Counted from the stretch's first letter, positions 8,560 through 17,868 are shown. The stretch: DNA of 64,000 nucleotides from Salipiger bermudensis HTCC2601 (GCF_000153725.1 NZ_DS022277.1:95342-159341), one strand, 5' to 3'. Program-made: numbers and translations. The notes: a model not told the origin generated them from the sequence alone.

Positions 8560-9429
8560 TCACACCTTCACCACGGCCTTGCGGCCGAAGAGCCCCTGCG
8601 GCCGAATGAACAGCACCGCCACGATCACCACGTAGGCGGTGATCTCGATCAGCGCCGTATCGAGGTAAGCGCCGGCATATTGCTCGGCGATGCCCAGTAG
8701 CACGCCGCCCAGCACCGCGCCGCCCAGCGAGCCGAAGCCGCCCAGCGTCATGGCAGCGAACCCCTTGATCAGGAACGAGGCCCCAAGATCGGGATGCAGC
8801 AGCGAGACCGGCGCCACGAGGATGCCGCCAAGCGCGCCCAGGGCCGCGCCGACCCCCCAGGAGAAATCGTTGAACCGGTCGACATTGAGACCGATGAGCC
8901 GCGCGCCGCGCGGGCTCTGGTAGACCGCCTGCACCATCTTGCCGAGGTCGGTCAGGGCCATCAGCCCGAAGAACAGCAGCAGCAGGACAAGCACGGTGCC
9001 GATGATGAACACCGCGTCGCCGGTGATCACGAGGTCGCCGACGAAAATCGGGGCCATGTCGAAGACCGGCGGCATCGGCAGCACCTCTCGGCCCCAGACC
9101 ATGCGCGCGATGCCGCGCAGCAGGTAGCCCGCCGCGATGCACATGAGCGCCAGCCCGATATGCGGGCCGCCGCGGATCGGACGGATCAGGCCGCGGTTGA
9201 ACATCACCCCCAGCACGAACATCGCGATCATCGCCAGCGCCGCCGCGGGGAGGAAGGCCACGCCCGCCAGCACCACGAGCACGTAGGACAGGAAGGCCCC
9301 TGCCATGACGAAATCGCCATGTCCGAAATTCACCACTGTTGTCGAGCGGTAGACCACCGTCAGCGACAGCGCGATGAGCGCATAGATCATGCCCTGGGAG
9401 AGACCTCCCAAAGTCAGCTGCATCAGCAT
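8560..9429 (-). CDS. livH: Branched-chain amino acid-type ABC transporter permease
   Basis: A 289-residue LivH-type permease. Start at 9429 is supported by AAGGAG 8 nt upstream and gives MLMQLTLGGLSQGMIYALIA, followed by VVNFGHGDFVMAGAF, the family signature. Further hydrophobic segments cover most of the length. The docking loop reads YQSPRGARLIGLNV. Longer in-frame starts would read through a stem-loop in the intergenic gap. It follows the receptor gene and precedes livM. Confidence 0.9.
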   Translation of the reverse strand: MLMQLTLGGLSQGMIYALIALSLTVVYRSTTVVNFGHGDFVMAGAFLSYVLVVLAGVAFLPAAALAMIAMFVLGVMFNRGLIRPIRGGPHIGLALMCIAAGYLLRGIARMVWGREVLPMPPVFDMAPIFVGDLVITGDAVFIIGTVLVLLLLFFGLMALTDLGKMVQAVYQSPRGARLIGLNVDRFNDFSWGVGAALGALGGILVAPVSLLHPDLGASFLIKGFAAMTLGGFGSLGGAVLGGVLLGIAEQYAGAYLDTALIEITAYVVIVAVLFIRPQGLFGRKAVVKV

Positions 9430-9450
9430 GTTGTCTGCTCCTTGAAAAGA

Positions 9451-9476
9451 CCGGGCGCGACGGCTGCCGCGCCCGG
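9451..9476 (-). terminator. Intercistronic stem-loop between receptor gene and livH
   Basis: A perfect 9-bp inverted repeat, CCGGGCGCG and CGCGCCCGG, with an 8-nt loop and no T-run. Placed just after the binding-protein stop, it probably stabilises the receptor mRNA or partly terminates so that the receptor is made in excess over the membrane subunits. Confidence 0.6.
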
Positions 9477-9490
9477 CAGTCGGGGAGGTG

Positions 9491-10669
9491 TCAGTAGGGC
9501 TGGCCCCAGGCCTTGAGCACGGTCGGCTCGCCATCGACGAAGCCCGCCACCGCCGAGCCCTTGACGCCCTGATGGTCGTCGGCGGTCCAGGTGATCGGGT
9601 CCGACAGGATACCGGTGTCGAAGTCGCGCACCTCTTCCAGTGCCGCCATCAGCTTGGAGCGGGTGAGCTCGGGCCCCACCGCTTCCAGCGCCGAGACCAG
9701 CGCCTCGGCGGAACCGATCGAGACGAAGGAGAAGGTCGAGAGCTCTTCATCCGGGTAGTACTTGTGGATCATCTCGCCCCACGGCTGCATCAGCGGGCCG
9801 TCGAGATTGTCGACGTAGGAGTGGATCACGTAGTAGTTCTTCACCGTGTCGAAATCGCCGGTGCGCTTCAGGGTGTTCTCGAGGTCGGTGCCTGCGGTGC
9901 CCATGACCGGGACGTCACCCATGCCGTATTTCTTCAGATCCCGCAGGAAGATGGCGGTCTCGGCCTCGTAGAGCGCCGCGATGATGAAATCGGGCTTCTC
10001 CTGCCGCAGCTTCAGCACCTGCGCGGTGGCGTCGGTCTGGCCGCGCTCCATGGTCAGCTCGAGCGAGGGGGCGACGCCATTCTCTTCCAGGTAGTCGCGG
10101 GCCGGGTTCGAGTAGGAATGCGCCCAGTCGTTCGAGTGCTCGATGATCGCCACGTTGCTGGTGTCGGGCTTCGACAGCACGAAGGCGGCCATTGCGCGCC
10201 CGTTGGCGCGGCCGGTGGGAACGCCGTGGAAGATATTCCCGGCCAGAGGATCGGAGATCGAGTCGCTCACCGCGTGGGCGACGATCCACGGCAGGCCCGC
10301 CTCCTCGATGGTCGGCCGCAGCGCCAGCGCCACGCCCGAGCAGGAGTTGCCCTGCAGCATGAAGACCTCGTCTTGCGAGATCAGCTTCTTGGCGGCGGCG
10401 AGCCCCTTGGCGCTGTCGCAGGCGGTGTCTTCCTGCACCGCCACGAGCTTGCGCCCGTGCACGCCGCCCTCTTCATTGACCTTGTCGTAATAGGCCATCA
10501 TGCCGATCAGCGCCTTGCTGTAGGACGAGGCGTTGCCCGAGAACGGCCCCATCACGCCGATGGTGATGGCATCGTCGGTCAGGCCCTCGGTTTCCCACTC
10601 CGCGTCCTGCGCAAGGAGCGGGCTTGCCGCAAGGCCGGCCGCAGCCAGTAGGGAGATATACTTCTTCAT
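9491..10669 (-). CDS. ABC transporter substrate-binding protein, Liv/HAAT family
   Basis: A 392-residue periplasmic receptor. Signal peptide MKKYISLLAAAGLAASPLLA, then the type I Leu/Ile/Val-like core: DAITIGVMGPFSGNASSYSK, later VHGRKLVAVQEDTACDSAKG and VFMLQGNSCSGVALALRPT. It heads the livHMGF operon. The ligand may be a branched amino acid, a short amide or an aromatic compound; the family is too broad to say. A candidate TetR operator lies about 80-100 nt upstream of the start. Confidence 0.88.
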   Translation of the reverse strand: MKKYISLLAAAGLAASPLLAQDAEWETEGLTDDAITIGVMGPFSGNASSYSKALIGMMAYYDKVNEEGGVHGRKLVAVQEDTACDSAKGLAAAKKLISQDEVFMLQGNSCSGVALALRPTIEEAGLPWIVAHAVSDSISDPLAGNIFHGVPTGRANGRAMAAFVLSKPDTSNVAIIEHSNDWAHSYSNPARDYLEENGVAPSLELTMERGQTDATAQVLKLRQEKPDFIIAALYEAETAIFLRDLKKYGMGDVPVMGTAGTDLENTLKRTGDFDTVKNYYVIHSYVDNLDGPLMQPWGEMIHKYYPDEELSTFSFVSIGSAEALVSALEAVGPELTRSKLMAALEEVRDFDTGILSDPITWTADDHQGVKGSAVAGFVDGEPTVLKAWGQPY

Positions 10670-10745
10670 CGTGGTCTCCTGTTGGATCTCAGTTGGTGTG
10701 GTGCGATCTGACGCCGCATTGGGGGAAGGATATGCCCGTATATTT

Positions 10746-10770
10746 AAAACCGACCAGCTTGTTTGTTTTT
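10746..10770. promoter_or_regulatory. Probable TetR operator upstream of the receptor/liv operon
   Basis: Contains AAACCGACC and GTTTGT separated by AGCTT. The same two elements, separated by one base, recur on the opposite strand before the TetR gene at 11408-11425. The shared halves suggest one regulator binding both sites with different spacing. Confidence 0.45.
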
Positions 10771-10773
10771 GAG

Positions 10774-11394
10774 TTAACCGTTCTCCGCCGGCCGGACATG
10801 CACCGCGATCACCGCCTTCAGTGCCGCGAGCATCTCGAGGAAATAGGCTTCGTCCCGGCGCAGCACCGCCTGAACCGCCATGCCGCGGAAGACGTTCATC
10901 GCAAGGTTCAGCGCGACCCGCGACGACACCACGGCGGGATCGACCGCCACGAAGGTGCGCGACCAGGTGGTCTCGAAGCGCTCGTGCAGGTCGAGGATCA
11001 GTGGCGCAAGCTGGCGCCGCAGCTCGTCATCGCCGCGGGCGGCGACGATGATCTCGAGCGAGGAATAGAACCAGTCGCCGTTTAAGACGCCATCCCAGAT
11101 TGCATCGAAAAAGGCGTCGTAGCTCAGCCGCCCGGCCCGCAGCTCGCCGGCGAGGGTTTCGAGACCGGTGGCGAAATTCGCGAACATTTCTTCGGTGGCC
11201 GCGACGATGAGGTCCATTTTGCCGGGGTAATGATGGGTCTGCGCCCCGCGCGAGACCCCTGCCCGCTTCGCGATCCCCGCGGTGCTGGTGTTGGCATAGC
11301 CAACCTCCATCAGCGACTGGATCGTCGCATCAAGCAACAGCCTCCGGGTCTTGGCGCTGCGCTGATCCTGGGTTCTGCGTGTGGTCACGGTCAT
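10774..11394 (-). CDS. TetR/AcrR family transcriptional regulator
   Basis: A 206-residue regulator. The N-terminal helix-turn-helix reads SLMEVGYANTSTAGIAKRAG, then VSRGAQTHHYPGKMDLIVAA, the TetR signature with the HHYPGK recognition helix. The C-terminal helices would bind the ligand. It lies immediately upstream of the Liv-type receptor gene on the same strand and has symmetric candidate operators on both sides, so local repression of the transport operon and of itself is likely. Ligand unknown. Confidence 0.85.
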   Translation of the reverse strand: MTVTTRRTQDQRSAKTRRLLLDATIQSLMEVGYANTSTAGIAKRAGVSRGAQTHHYPGKMDLIVAATEEMFANFATGLETLAGELRAGRLSYDAFFDAIWDGVLNGDWFYSSLEIIVAARGDDELRRQLAPLILDLHERFETTWSRTFVAVDPAVVSSRVALNLAMNVFRGMAVQAVLRRDEAYFLEMLAALKAVIAVHVRPAENG

Positions 11395-11407
11395 ATTGCC
11401 TCCATAT

Positions 11408-11425
11408 ACAAACAGGTCGGTTTGT
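11408..11425. promoter_or_regulatory. Probable TetR operator at the TetR promoter
   Basis: ACAAACAGGTCGGTTTGT has perfect 6-bp arms (ACAAAC/GTTTGT). It lies 14 nt before the TetR start codon. On the minus strand it reads AAACCGACC, then T, then GTTTGT, matching the second site at 10746-10770. Confidence 0.55.
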
Positions 11426-11614
11426 TTTTATGATTCTGTCAAGTGTAGCGAACTCTCTCATGCAAGGGAGGACCGTCAGCCCCCTGGCGTGCTCAAGAAA
11501 ACGGCACCGGGCCCGGGTATCCTTGAAGCTCGGCCGCGAGACCTGTGTCAAAGACACCGCGCCGGCCTGAGGGTCCCGCGCCTGTGTCGTGCTGTCGCCT
11601 TGGGCGATACGGGT

Positions 11615-11800
11615 ATCTTCCGTCTGCTCGTGGTTCGGAAAATGGCGCAGCGTCTCGAGGCCGAAGGCCGCGAGAAAGCGCGCGGTGGTCACACAAGCAA
11701 TAGACGCCCTGTGACGGGGCCTGCAGGGGCCCGTCCCGAGCAATCCCGATCCGTGCAGCCGCGAGATCGGGTCGCGGCTGATTTTCTCGCCGAAGATCTC
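11615..11800 (-). pseudogene. ScpB-like C-terminal fragment (decayed)
   Basis: A single frame of about 62 codons reads EIFGEKISRDPISRLHGSG, then LLGTGPCRP, and after a short gap CVTTARFLAAFGLETLRHFP. This is the pattern of the C-terminal winged-helix region of SMC-Scp subunit ScpB homologues (GEKISRDLI..., YVTT..FL..FGLE.LRDLP). An in-frame TAA stands directly before EIFG and the sequence upstream of it shows no ScpB similarity that I recognise. After NHEQTED the similarity stops. There is no start or Shine-Dalgarno sequence, so it is a remnant. Positions are approximate at both ends. Confidence 0.6.
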
Positions 11801-11986
11801 TTACAGCGGGTCTGCCAACTTGGTCATGTCCGTGCCGAAAAGGCAGCGCAAGCGCAACCCATCAGGCGGTCGTTCCTGCATCATATCGAAAGGCCAGAGG
11901 GAAAGGCCGTCCGACCTAACCTTTCGATATTGGATTGCAGAGAGCTTATAAAGGCCCGGGCGCAAGGCGGCGCTGAACTCAGCGGC

Positions 11987-12059
11987 CCCGTCAAGGAGCC
12001 CCAAGCGCGCTGAGTTCGCGGATCTGGTCGACGTTGGCGGTGTCTGCAAAGACCCTCAC
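11987..12059 (-). pseudogene. Transaldolase (TalC/FSA type) N-terminal fragment
   Basis: Starting at a GTG at 12059, the frame reads VRVFADTANVDQIRELSALG and then hits a stop. With one G removed at about 11999 it continues LLDG. This is the canonical opening of small transaldolases and fructose-6-phosphate aldolases (FxxDTAxxxxIRxLxxxGxxDGVTTNPS). The essential TTNPS and lysine regions are gone. The fragment begins 17 nt after the stop of the last SDR gene of the pentitol operon. A transaldolase in that place would make functional sense, so the operon has probably lost its last gene by deletion. Confidence 0.65.
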
Positions 12060-12075
12060 GCTCTCGCCCCGGGGA

Positions 12076-12801
12076 TCAGACCGCGAGGAAGCCGCCATCA
12101 ACCGGCACCACCGCCCCAGTCATCATTTTCGCATCGTCCGAGAGCATCATGGCGATGGTCTCGGCCACCTCGTCTGCCTCTGCGAACCGCTCCATCGGGT
12201 GGCGCACCATCATCGGCTGTGCCTTGACCGGATCGGACCAGGCTTCGGCTGCAAGCTCGGTGAGAGTGATCGTAGGCGCGACACAATTGACCCGGATGCC
12301 GTGCGGGCCGAACTCCTTGGCCATGACCCGGCTCGCGCCTTCCAGCCCCGCCTTAGAGGCGGCATAGCAAAGATGTTCGGTAAACCCGCGATGCCCTGCG
12401 ATCGAGGTGATGTTTACGATGGCCCCTCCGCCACCCGCTTCGACCCGCGCCCGGGCGAACTCCTGACAGGTGATCAAGGCGGCGCGCAGGTTGATGCCCA
12501 TGACCGCGTCGAAGCCCGCCTCGGTCATGTCGAAACTCGACTCGAGCACGTTGATGCCTGCGCTGTTGATCAGCATGTCCGCGGGTCCGGCCTTGGCCAT
12601 CGCGGCGCGCGTCGCGGCGGCACTGCCCAGATCGGCCTGAACGGTGGCGCAGCCGATCTCGGACGCGAGACTGTCCAGATCGGCCTGGGTGCGGGTGATC
12701 GCCACGACATCGGCGCCACGCGCGGCCATGAGACGCGCGCAAGCGCGCCCGATCCCTTTGCCGGCGCCGGTGATGATGACGGTCTTGCCAGTGAAATCCA
12801 T
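12076..12801 (-). CDS. SDR family oxidoreductase, L-xylulose/carbonyl reductase-like
   Basis: A 241-residue classical short-chain dehydrogenase. Nucleotide site TGAGKGIG at residue 11, NSAG near 87, catalytic Ser in NITSIAG and YxxxK in YAASK near 150. The C-terminal half (EFGPHGIRVNCVAPTITLTE) resembles the mammalian DCXR/L-xylulose reductase subgroup, which interconverts pentuloses and pentitols. It is the last intact gene of the ribitol-type operon, 27 nt after the kinase. It may widen the substrate range, for example to another pentitol. Confidence 0.82.
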   Translation of the reverse strand: MDFTGKTVIITGAGKGIGRACARLMAARGADVVAITRTQADLDSLASEIGCATVQADLGSAAATRAAMAKAGPADMLINSAGINVLESSFDMTEAGFDAVMGINLRAALITCQEFARARVEAGGGGAIVNITSIAGHRGFTEHLCYAASKAGLEGASRVMAKEFGPHGIRVNCVAPTITLTELAAEAWSDPVKAQPMMVRHPMERFAEADEVAETIAMMLSDDAKMMTGAVVPVDGGFLAV

Positions 12802-12828
12802 CGCGGTTCTGTCCTTGTGTTTGCGTCT

Positions 12829-14457
12829 CTATTCGGTGAGGGCCGCCATCCGCGCGCGGCTCTCCCGCGCGAGCGTCTGGAAGGCGAGGAATGTGTCGTA
12901 GCGCGCGCCATGCAGCATTGCGGTCCGCCCTCCAGAGGGGGTGGAGCGGGTCGCGACACGCGACATGGCGGTCATGGCCTCGGGCAGGTCGTCAAAGGCG
13001 CCCGCGGCCACGGCGCCCAGCATGGCCGAGCCCAGCAGCACCGGCTCCTTGCATTCGATGATCTCGACCACGCGACCGGTGGCATCGGCCAGCATCTGCC
13101 GCGTGAGCGGATGCGCCCCAGCCCCGCCCGAGACCGAGATCGTCCGCGTCGGCGCACCGTTCGCATCCTGCGTCTCGATGATCTGTCGCAGCCCGTAGCA
13201 CAGCCCGCACAGCCCCGCGACATAGAGGGCCACGAGCGCGTCGATGCCCTGCTCCATCCCCTGTCCCACGATGATCGCGCGCGCCTCGGGATCCGCAAAA
13301 GGGGCGCGGTTGCCGAGGAACTCGGGCACCACGTGCAGATCGTCGGCCAGCCGCAGCGCGCCGCATGCGTCGCCACCAAGCGCCAGCGCGCGATCGGCGA
13401 GAAACGGCATCAGCTCCTTGCCCTCGGCGCGCGCCATGCGTTCGGCCTCGGCATGGGCGGGGTGCAGCGTCACGAGATGCGCGAGCGCGGCCCCGGCGGC
13501 GCTTTGCCCACCTTCGTTGAGCCACATGCCCGGGACCATGGCGGAATAGTAGGGCCCCCAGACCCCGGGCACGAAGGCCGGCTCGGCGGTCGTGGTCATC
13601 GTGCAGGACGAGGTGCCGAAGACGTAGCCGAGGCAGTCGGACGCCGCGCCTCCCCCGCCTTCCGCGGCGACCGTGCCGATCCCGCCCGCATGGGCGTCGA
13701 TCAGGCCCGCCGCCACGGCGATTCCGGGCCGCAGCCCCATCTGGGCCGCCGCCGCCGCAGTCAGCCCCTGCCCGAGCGCCGTGCCGGGGGTCACTACCGA
13801 TGCCCCGATCCGGGCAAAGCTCTGCTCCGCGAGATCGCCAAGCCCGATGGCCTGGAAATAGGCGGGATCGAAGCGCCCCTCGTGGGCCAGGTAGGTCCAT
13901 TTGCAGGTCAGCGTGCAGGACGATCGATCCAGCGCTCCGCTCGCTTTCCAGGTCAGGAAATCGGTCAGATCGAAGAACTGCTCCGCCGCTGCGTAGGTCT
14001 CGGGCCTGGTCTCCTTGAGCCACAGCAGCTTCGGCGTCTGCATCTCGGGCGAAATCCGCCCGCCGACATATTTCAGAACGTCGTGATGGCCCTCGTTGAT
14101 CCGCGCCGCCTGCTCCGTGGCGCGATGGTCCATCCAGACGATGATATCGCGTTCGGGCGCGGCGTCGTCGCTGACCGGCAGGCCGCCCTCCGGCCCCATC
14201 ACCACGAGCGAGCAGGTGGCATCGAAGCCGATGCCCGTCACCCGCGCCGCATCGAAGCCCGCGATCGCCTCCTGCACCGAGGCACAGACCGCGTCCCAGA
14301 CCTGCGCCGAGCTCTGCTCGACGAGCCCCGCGTCGTCGCGGTGCATGGCGATGTCGCGCTTGGCGGTGGCGAGAAGCGCGCCCTCGCGGTCGAAGACACC
14401 CGCCCGTGCCGAGCCCGTGCCCACGTCGACGCCGATAAAGAGATCCGTCATGGTCAT
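12829..14457 (-). CDS. FGGY-family pentulose kinase, probably D-ribulokinase
   Basis: About 542 residues. The N-terminus MTDLFIGVDVGTGSARAGVF is the FGGY phosphate-1 motif. GIGFDATCSLVV near residue 80 and the block IIVWMDHRATEQA are typical of the D-ribulokinase (YDR109c/FGGY) branch. The second domain has GLIDAHAGGIGTVA, with the catalytic Asp, and SVSGGAGAHPLTRQ. It sits directly downstream of a ribitol 2-dehydrogenase gene, so D-ribulose to D-ribulose 5-phosphate is the best assignment. Two ATGs six bases apart (14457, 14451) both have a usable AAGGA-type site. Confidence 0.85.
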   Translation of the reverse strand: MTMTDLFIGVDVGTGSARAGVFDREGALLATAKRDIAMHRDDAGLVEQSSAQVWDAVCASVQEAIAGFDAARVTGIGFDATCSLVVMGPEGGLPVSDDAAPERDIIVWMDHRATEQAARINEGHHDVLKYVGGRISPEMQTPKLLWLKETRPETYAAAEQFFDLTDFLTWKASGALDRSSCTLTCKWTYLAHEGRFDPAYFQAIGLGDLAEQSFARIGASVVTPGTALGQGLTAAAAAQMGLRPGIAVAAGLIDAHAGGIGTVAAEGGGGAASDCLGYVFGTSSCTMTTTAEPAFVPGVWGPYYSAMVPGMWLNEGGQSAAGAALAHLVTLHPAHAEAERMARAEGKELMPFLADRALALGGDACGALRLADDLHVVPEFLGNRAPFADPEARAIIVGQGMEQGIDALVALYVAGLCGLCYGLRQIIETQDANGAPTRTISVSGGAGAHPLTRQMLADATGRVVEIIECKEPVLLGSAMLGAVAAGAFDDLPEAMTAMSRVATRSTPSGGRTAMLHGARYDTFLAFQTLARESRARMAALTE

Positions 14458-14531
14458 TCCTTCCTCTCCGGTGTCCCGGAAAGACCTGATGCGGCGGCCC
14501 CCAAGGGAGGAAAGGCGCCGCCGCGCCTTGC

Positions 14532-15263
14532 TCACATCCGCTCGAACGCCGACGGCATCACGATCAGGTCGCGCACCGTCACCTGCCGCTTGCGGGTGAG
14601 CATGTATTCCAGCGCGTCGGCGACCTCTTCCGGGTCCATGAGCGCGCCGGCTTCCTTGGCCTTGCGCAGGTTTTCCTCCGGCCAGTCGGCCAGCAGCGCC
14701 GAGACTACGGGCCCGGGCGAGACCTGCGCCACCTTCACGCCGTAGGGGATCATCTGCCGGCGAATGCCCTGCATGAAGCTGGTGATCGCCCATTTCGAGG
14801 CGGAATAGACCGGCTCCCAGTAGGCCGGGTAGTGCCCGGCGATGGAGTTCGTCACCACGATGTCGCCGGTCCTGCGCTCCATCATGTGGGGCAGCACGGC
14901 ATGAATGTTCTTCATCACCGCGTTGACGTTGAGGTTCAGCATCCGGTCGATGGTGGCCGGATCGCTCTCCCACAGGTCGCCGCCGATATAGCTGCCCGCG
15001 TTGCAGTAGAGGATGTCGATCTGCCCGGTCTTGGCGAGGATCTCGGGGACCATGGCATCGCAGCTCTGCGGGTCCAGAAGGTCTGTCACCTGCGCCACGG
15101 CCTTGTCGCCGTACTTGGCGGTCAGCTCGGACAGCGCGGCCTCGTTGCGGTCGGTCATGACCACGGTGCAGCCGTTCTTCAGCAGCATCTCGGTGGCGGC
15201 AAGGCCGATGCCCGAGGCCGCGCCGGTGACGACGGCGACCTTGCCGTTCAGCTTCTCAGACAT
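14532..15263 (-). CDS. rbtD: Ribitol 2-dehydrogenase (SDR)
   Basis: A 243-residue NAD-dependent SDR that closely follows Klebsiella ribitol dehydrogenase along its length: VVTGAASGIG, ILYCNAGSYIGGDLWE, SIAGHYPAYWEPVYSASK with the catalytic Tyr and Lys, SPGPVVSALLADWPEENL, and a C-terminal TRKRQVTVRDLIVMP. It oxidises ribitol to D-ribulose, which the next gene's kinase would phosphorylate. It lies between the transporter permease and the kinase in one minus-strand operon. Confidence 0.85.
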   Translation of the reverse strand: MSEKLNGKVAVVTGAASGIGLAATEMLLKNGCTVVMTDRNEAALSELTAKYGDKAVAQVTDLLDPQSCDAMVPEILAKTGQIDILYCNAGSYIGGDLWESDPATIDRMLNLNVNAVMKNIHAVLPHMMERRTGDIVVTNSIAGHYPAYWEPVYSASKWAITSFMQGIRRQMIPYGVKVAQVSPGPVVSALLADWPEENLRKAKEAGALMDPEEVADALEYMLTRKRQVTVRDLIVMPSAFERM

Positions 15264-15318
15264 GTGTGTCTCTCCTTCGTATGTGCGGAGGCGGCAAAGG
15301 TGAGGGCCGTGCGGCCCG

Positions 15319-16296
15319 TCACCATTCGCGGCCGATATAGATGGCCAGCAGGATGATCAGGCCCTTGATGACATCCTGAAGGTACGGGTTGATCCCCATG
15401 AGGTTCAGACCGTTGTTGAGGATGCCCAGAAGCACCGCGCCGATCAGCGTGCCGAGGATCAATCCGCGACCACCGGCGATGGCGGTGCCGCCCAGTACGA
15501 CCGCCGCGATGGCGTCGAGCTCGAAGCCGACCCCGGCATTGGGCTGGCCGGACATCAGGCGCCCGGTGAGGATCAGCGCGGCGAAAGCCGAGGTCAGGCC
15601 CGAGATGCCGTAGACCGTGAGCTTGACCATCTGGGTCTTCACGCCGGACAGCTTGGCCGCCAGCTCGTTGCCGCCGATGGCATAGACGTGGCGCCCGAAC
15701 GGGGTGCGCTGCAGCAGGACCCAGGCGAGGGCGTAGACGATGACCATGGCGATGACGGGCACAGGCACGATGCCGATGCGACCGATGCCGAACCACGAGA
15801 TCCACGACGGGATGCCCGAGATCGGGTAGCCGCCCGAGTAGAGCAGGCCGAGGCCACGCGCGATGCCCATGGTTGCCAGCGTCACGATGATGGCGGGCAT
15901 CCGGCCCCAAGCCACCATCACGCCGTTGAAGATGCCGAGCCCGACACCGACCCCCAGCCCCGCCAGCAGGCCGACCCATCCGGGCAGCCCCATGTTGACC
16001 ATGAGCCCCGCCGCGATGGTGCCCGACAGGGCCATGACCGCGCCGACCGACAGGTCGATGCCGCCGGTGAGGATCACGAAGGTCATGCCCACGGCGAGGA
16101 TCGCCACGATGGACACCTGCCGCAGCACGTTCATGATATTGCCCACCGAGAAGAAGTTCTCGGACGCGAACCCCATCAGGATCGACACCACGATCAGCCC
16201 GATCAGTGGCAGCGCCAGCGGCGAGTGGAGCACCCACCGCAAGCTGAACCCGCCCTGCTTGCCGTCCTCTGCTGTGTTTGTTGCGTTATGCGACAT
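15319..16296 (-). CDS. Sugar/polyol ABC transporter permease, RbsC type
   Basis: A 325-residue permease of the ribose/xylose class. Hydrophobic segments begin [17 protein letters not shown]. The motif [20 protein letters not shown] near residue 80 is diagnostic, as is the late [26 protein letters not shown]. Its start overlaps the end of the ATPase gene by 11 bp. With the receptor and ATPase it should import a pentitol such as ribitol across the inner membrane. Confidence 0.9.
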   Translation of the reverse strand: MSHNATNTAEDGKQGGFSLRWVLHSPLALPLIGLIVVSILMGFASENFFSVGNIMNVLRQVSIVAILAVGMTFVILTGGIDLSVGAVMALSGTIAAGLMVNMGLPGWVGLLAGLGVGVGLGIFNGVMVAWGRMPAIIVTLATMGIARGLGLLYSGGYPISGIPSWISWFGIGRIGIVPVPVIAMVIVYALAWVLLQRTPFGRHVYAIGGNELAAKLSGVKTQMVKLTVYGISGLTSAFAALILTGRLMSGQPNAGVGFELDAIAAVVLGGTAIAGGRGLILGTLIGAVLLGILNNGLNLMGINPYLQDVIKGLIILLAIYIGREW

Positions 16297-17788
16297 GACG
16301 AACCCTCCCGGTCGTGGCGTGTGTCATGATTTCCTCGGCATTGATCGCGTCGCCCTCGAGGGTGGCGACGATGCCGCCCTGCCGGAACACGCAGACCCGG
16401 TCGGACATGCCGATGACTTCGGGCAGCTCCGAGGAAATCATGATGATGGCGTAGCCCTGCGCGGTGAACGCACGCATGAGCTGGTAGATCTCGGCCTTGG
16501 CGCCGACGTCGATGCCGCGGGTGGGCTCGTCGAAGATCAGCACCTTCATCTGGTGGTTCAGCCAGCGGGCGATGACCACCTTCTGCTGGTTGCCACCCGA
16601 CAGCGTGTCGACCCGCGCCATCGGCCCCTGCGCCTTGACCCGGACCTGCCCCATGGCGGTCTGGGTCGCCTCGCGCTCCTTCTGGAGGTCGATGAACCAG
16701 TGACCCTTGCGGTACTTGCCGTAGTTGTTAAGCGAGATGTTCTGCAGGATCGAGAAGCTGGTGATCAGCCCCTGTTCCTTGCGGCTCTCGGGCAGCAGTC
16801 CGATGCCGTGGGCCAGCGCCTCGGCGGGCTCCTTGAAGCGGGTCTCCTCGCCGTCGACCATGACCTTGCACCTTGACGCCGGGTAGGCGCCGAGCATGGC
16901 CAGCGCTGTCTCGGTGCGCCCGGACCCGACCAACCCGGCAAAGCCGAGGATCTCGCCCTCACGCAGCAAGAAATCGGAGATCGGCCCGCCCTTGCGCAGC
17001 TGCACCTCCTCGCATTCGAGCATCACCTTGGCACCGGGACGGGGGCCGGGCTTCTCGGGAAAGCTGTTCTCGATCCGGCGCCCGACCATCATCTCGACCA
17101 GCCGGTCATTGTCGGTCTCGGACACCAGGCAATCGCCGACATACTCGCCGTCCCGCAGCACGGTGATGCGGTCGCAGATCTCGAAGATCTCCTCGAGATG
17201 GTGCGAGATGAAGATGATGGCCACGCCCTGCTTGCGCAGCTCGCGCATGACCTTGAAGAGGTGCTCGACCTCCGACGGGGTGAGCGTGGCGGTGGGCTCG
17301 TCCAGCACGAGGATCCGCGCGTTGAGCGACAGCGCCTTGGCGATCTCCACGAACTGCTGCTCGGCGACCGAAAGCTTGGCAATGGGCACGTCGAGCGGCA
17401 CGTTCACCTCGAGCCGGGCGAGGATCTCCTTGGCGCGTTTGCGCATGGCCTTGCGGTCCAGCAGGCCGAAGGGGCCGCGGATCTCGCGAGCAAGGAACAT
17501 GTTCTCGACCGCCGTCAGATATGGGATGAGGCTGAATTCCTGAAAGACGATGCCGATGCCGGCCTCGATGGCCTCGTCGTAATTGGCGAAGTGACGGGTC
17601 TCGCCCTCGATGGTGATGGTCCCCTCACTGGGCTTCAGGATGCCGGTGAGTATCTTCATCAGGGTCGACTTGCCGGCCCCGTTCTCGCCCAGCAGCGCGT
17701 GGACCTCGCCGGCGCGCACATCGAGGTCGACCCCGTGCAGCACTTGGATGCTGCCGAAGCGTTTCTTGATGCCGGTCAGTTGCAACAT
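16286..17788 (-). CDS. Sugar/polyol ABC transporter ATP-binding protein, RbsA type
   Basis: A 500-residue tandem ATPase. The first domain has [13 protein letters not shown], signature [14 protein letters not shown] and [13 protein letters not shown]. The second has the degenerate nucleotide loop [15 protein letters not shown], signature [16 protein letters not shown] and [15 protein letters not shown]. This is the RbsA/XylG/MglA architecture. Start at 17788 gives [20 protein letters not shown]; the longer frame upstream reads through the intercistronic hairpins and lacks protein-like character. Confidence 0.92.
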   Translation of the reverse strand: MLQLTGIKKRFGSIQVLHGVDLDVRAGEVHALLGENGAGKSTLMKILTGILKPSEGTITIEGETRHFANYDEAIEAGIGIVFQEFSLIPYLTAVENMFLAREIRGPFGLLDRKAMRKRAKEILARLEVNVPLDVPIAKLSVAEQQFVEIAKALSLNARILVLDEPTATLTPSEVEHLFKVMRELRKQGVAIIFISHHLEEIFEICDRITVLRDGEYVGDCLVSETDNDRLVEMMVGRRIENSFPEKPGPRPGAKVMLECEEVQLRKGGPISDFLLREGEILGFAGLVGSGRTETALAMLGAYPASRCKVMVDGEETRFKEPAEALAHGIGLLPESRKEQGLITSFSILQNISLNNYGKYRKGHWFIDLQKEREATQTAMGQVRVKAQGPMARVDTLSGGNQQKVVIARWLNHQMKVLIFDEPTRGIDVGAKAEIYQLMRAFTAQGYAIIMISSELPEVIGMSDRVCVFRQGGIVATLEGDAINAEEIMTHATTGRVRHVA

Positions 17789-17813
17789 GGGAACGGTCCT
17801 TGGTCCTGAGGGG

Positions 17814-17859
17814 AAGCCCCGGGGGCTTGGGCCGGCCACCCCCGGGCGGGGATGGCCGG
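17814..17859 (-). terminator. Two stem-loops between receptor and ATPase genes
   Basis: The first reads AAGCCCC, one G, GGGGCTT (17814-17828). The second has 7-bp arms CCGGCCA and TGGCCGG (17832-17859) with further G/C pairing inside. Neither has a T-run. Position and strength suggest protection of the upstream receptor message or partial termination. Confidence 0.6.
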
Positions 17860-17868
17860 GGAAGCGGC

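Noticed and set aside
11330-11743. Open frame overlapping the TetR start as a possible gene
   Set aside because: Only its beginning resembles ScpB; the rest has no motif, it starts at a TTG inside the remnant and runs antigenically into the TetR promoter.
12034-14745. Plus-strand 903-codon frame opposite the kinase and SDR genes
   Set aside because: Low-complexity Arg/Gly/His composition and full overlap with the kinase, whose motifs are certain.
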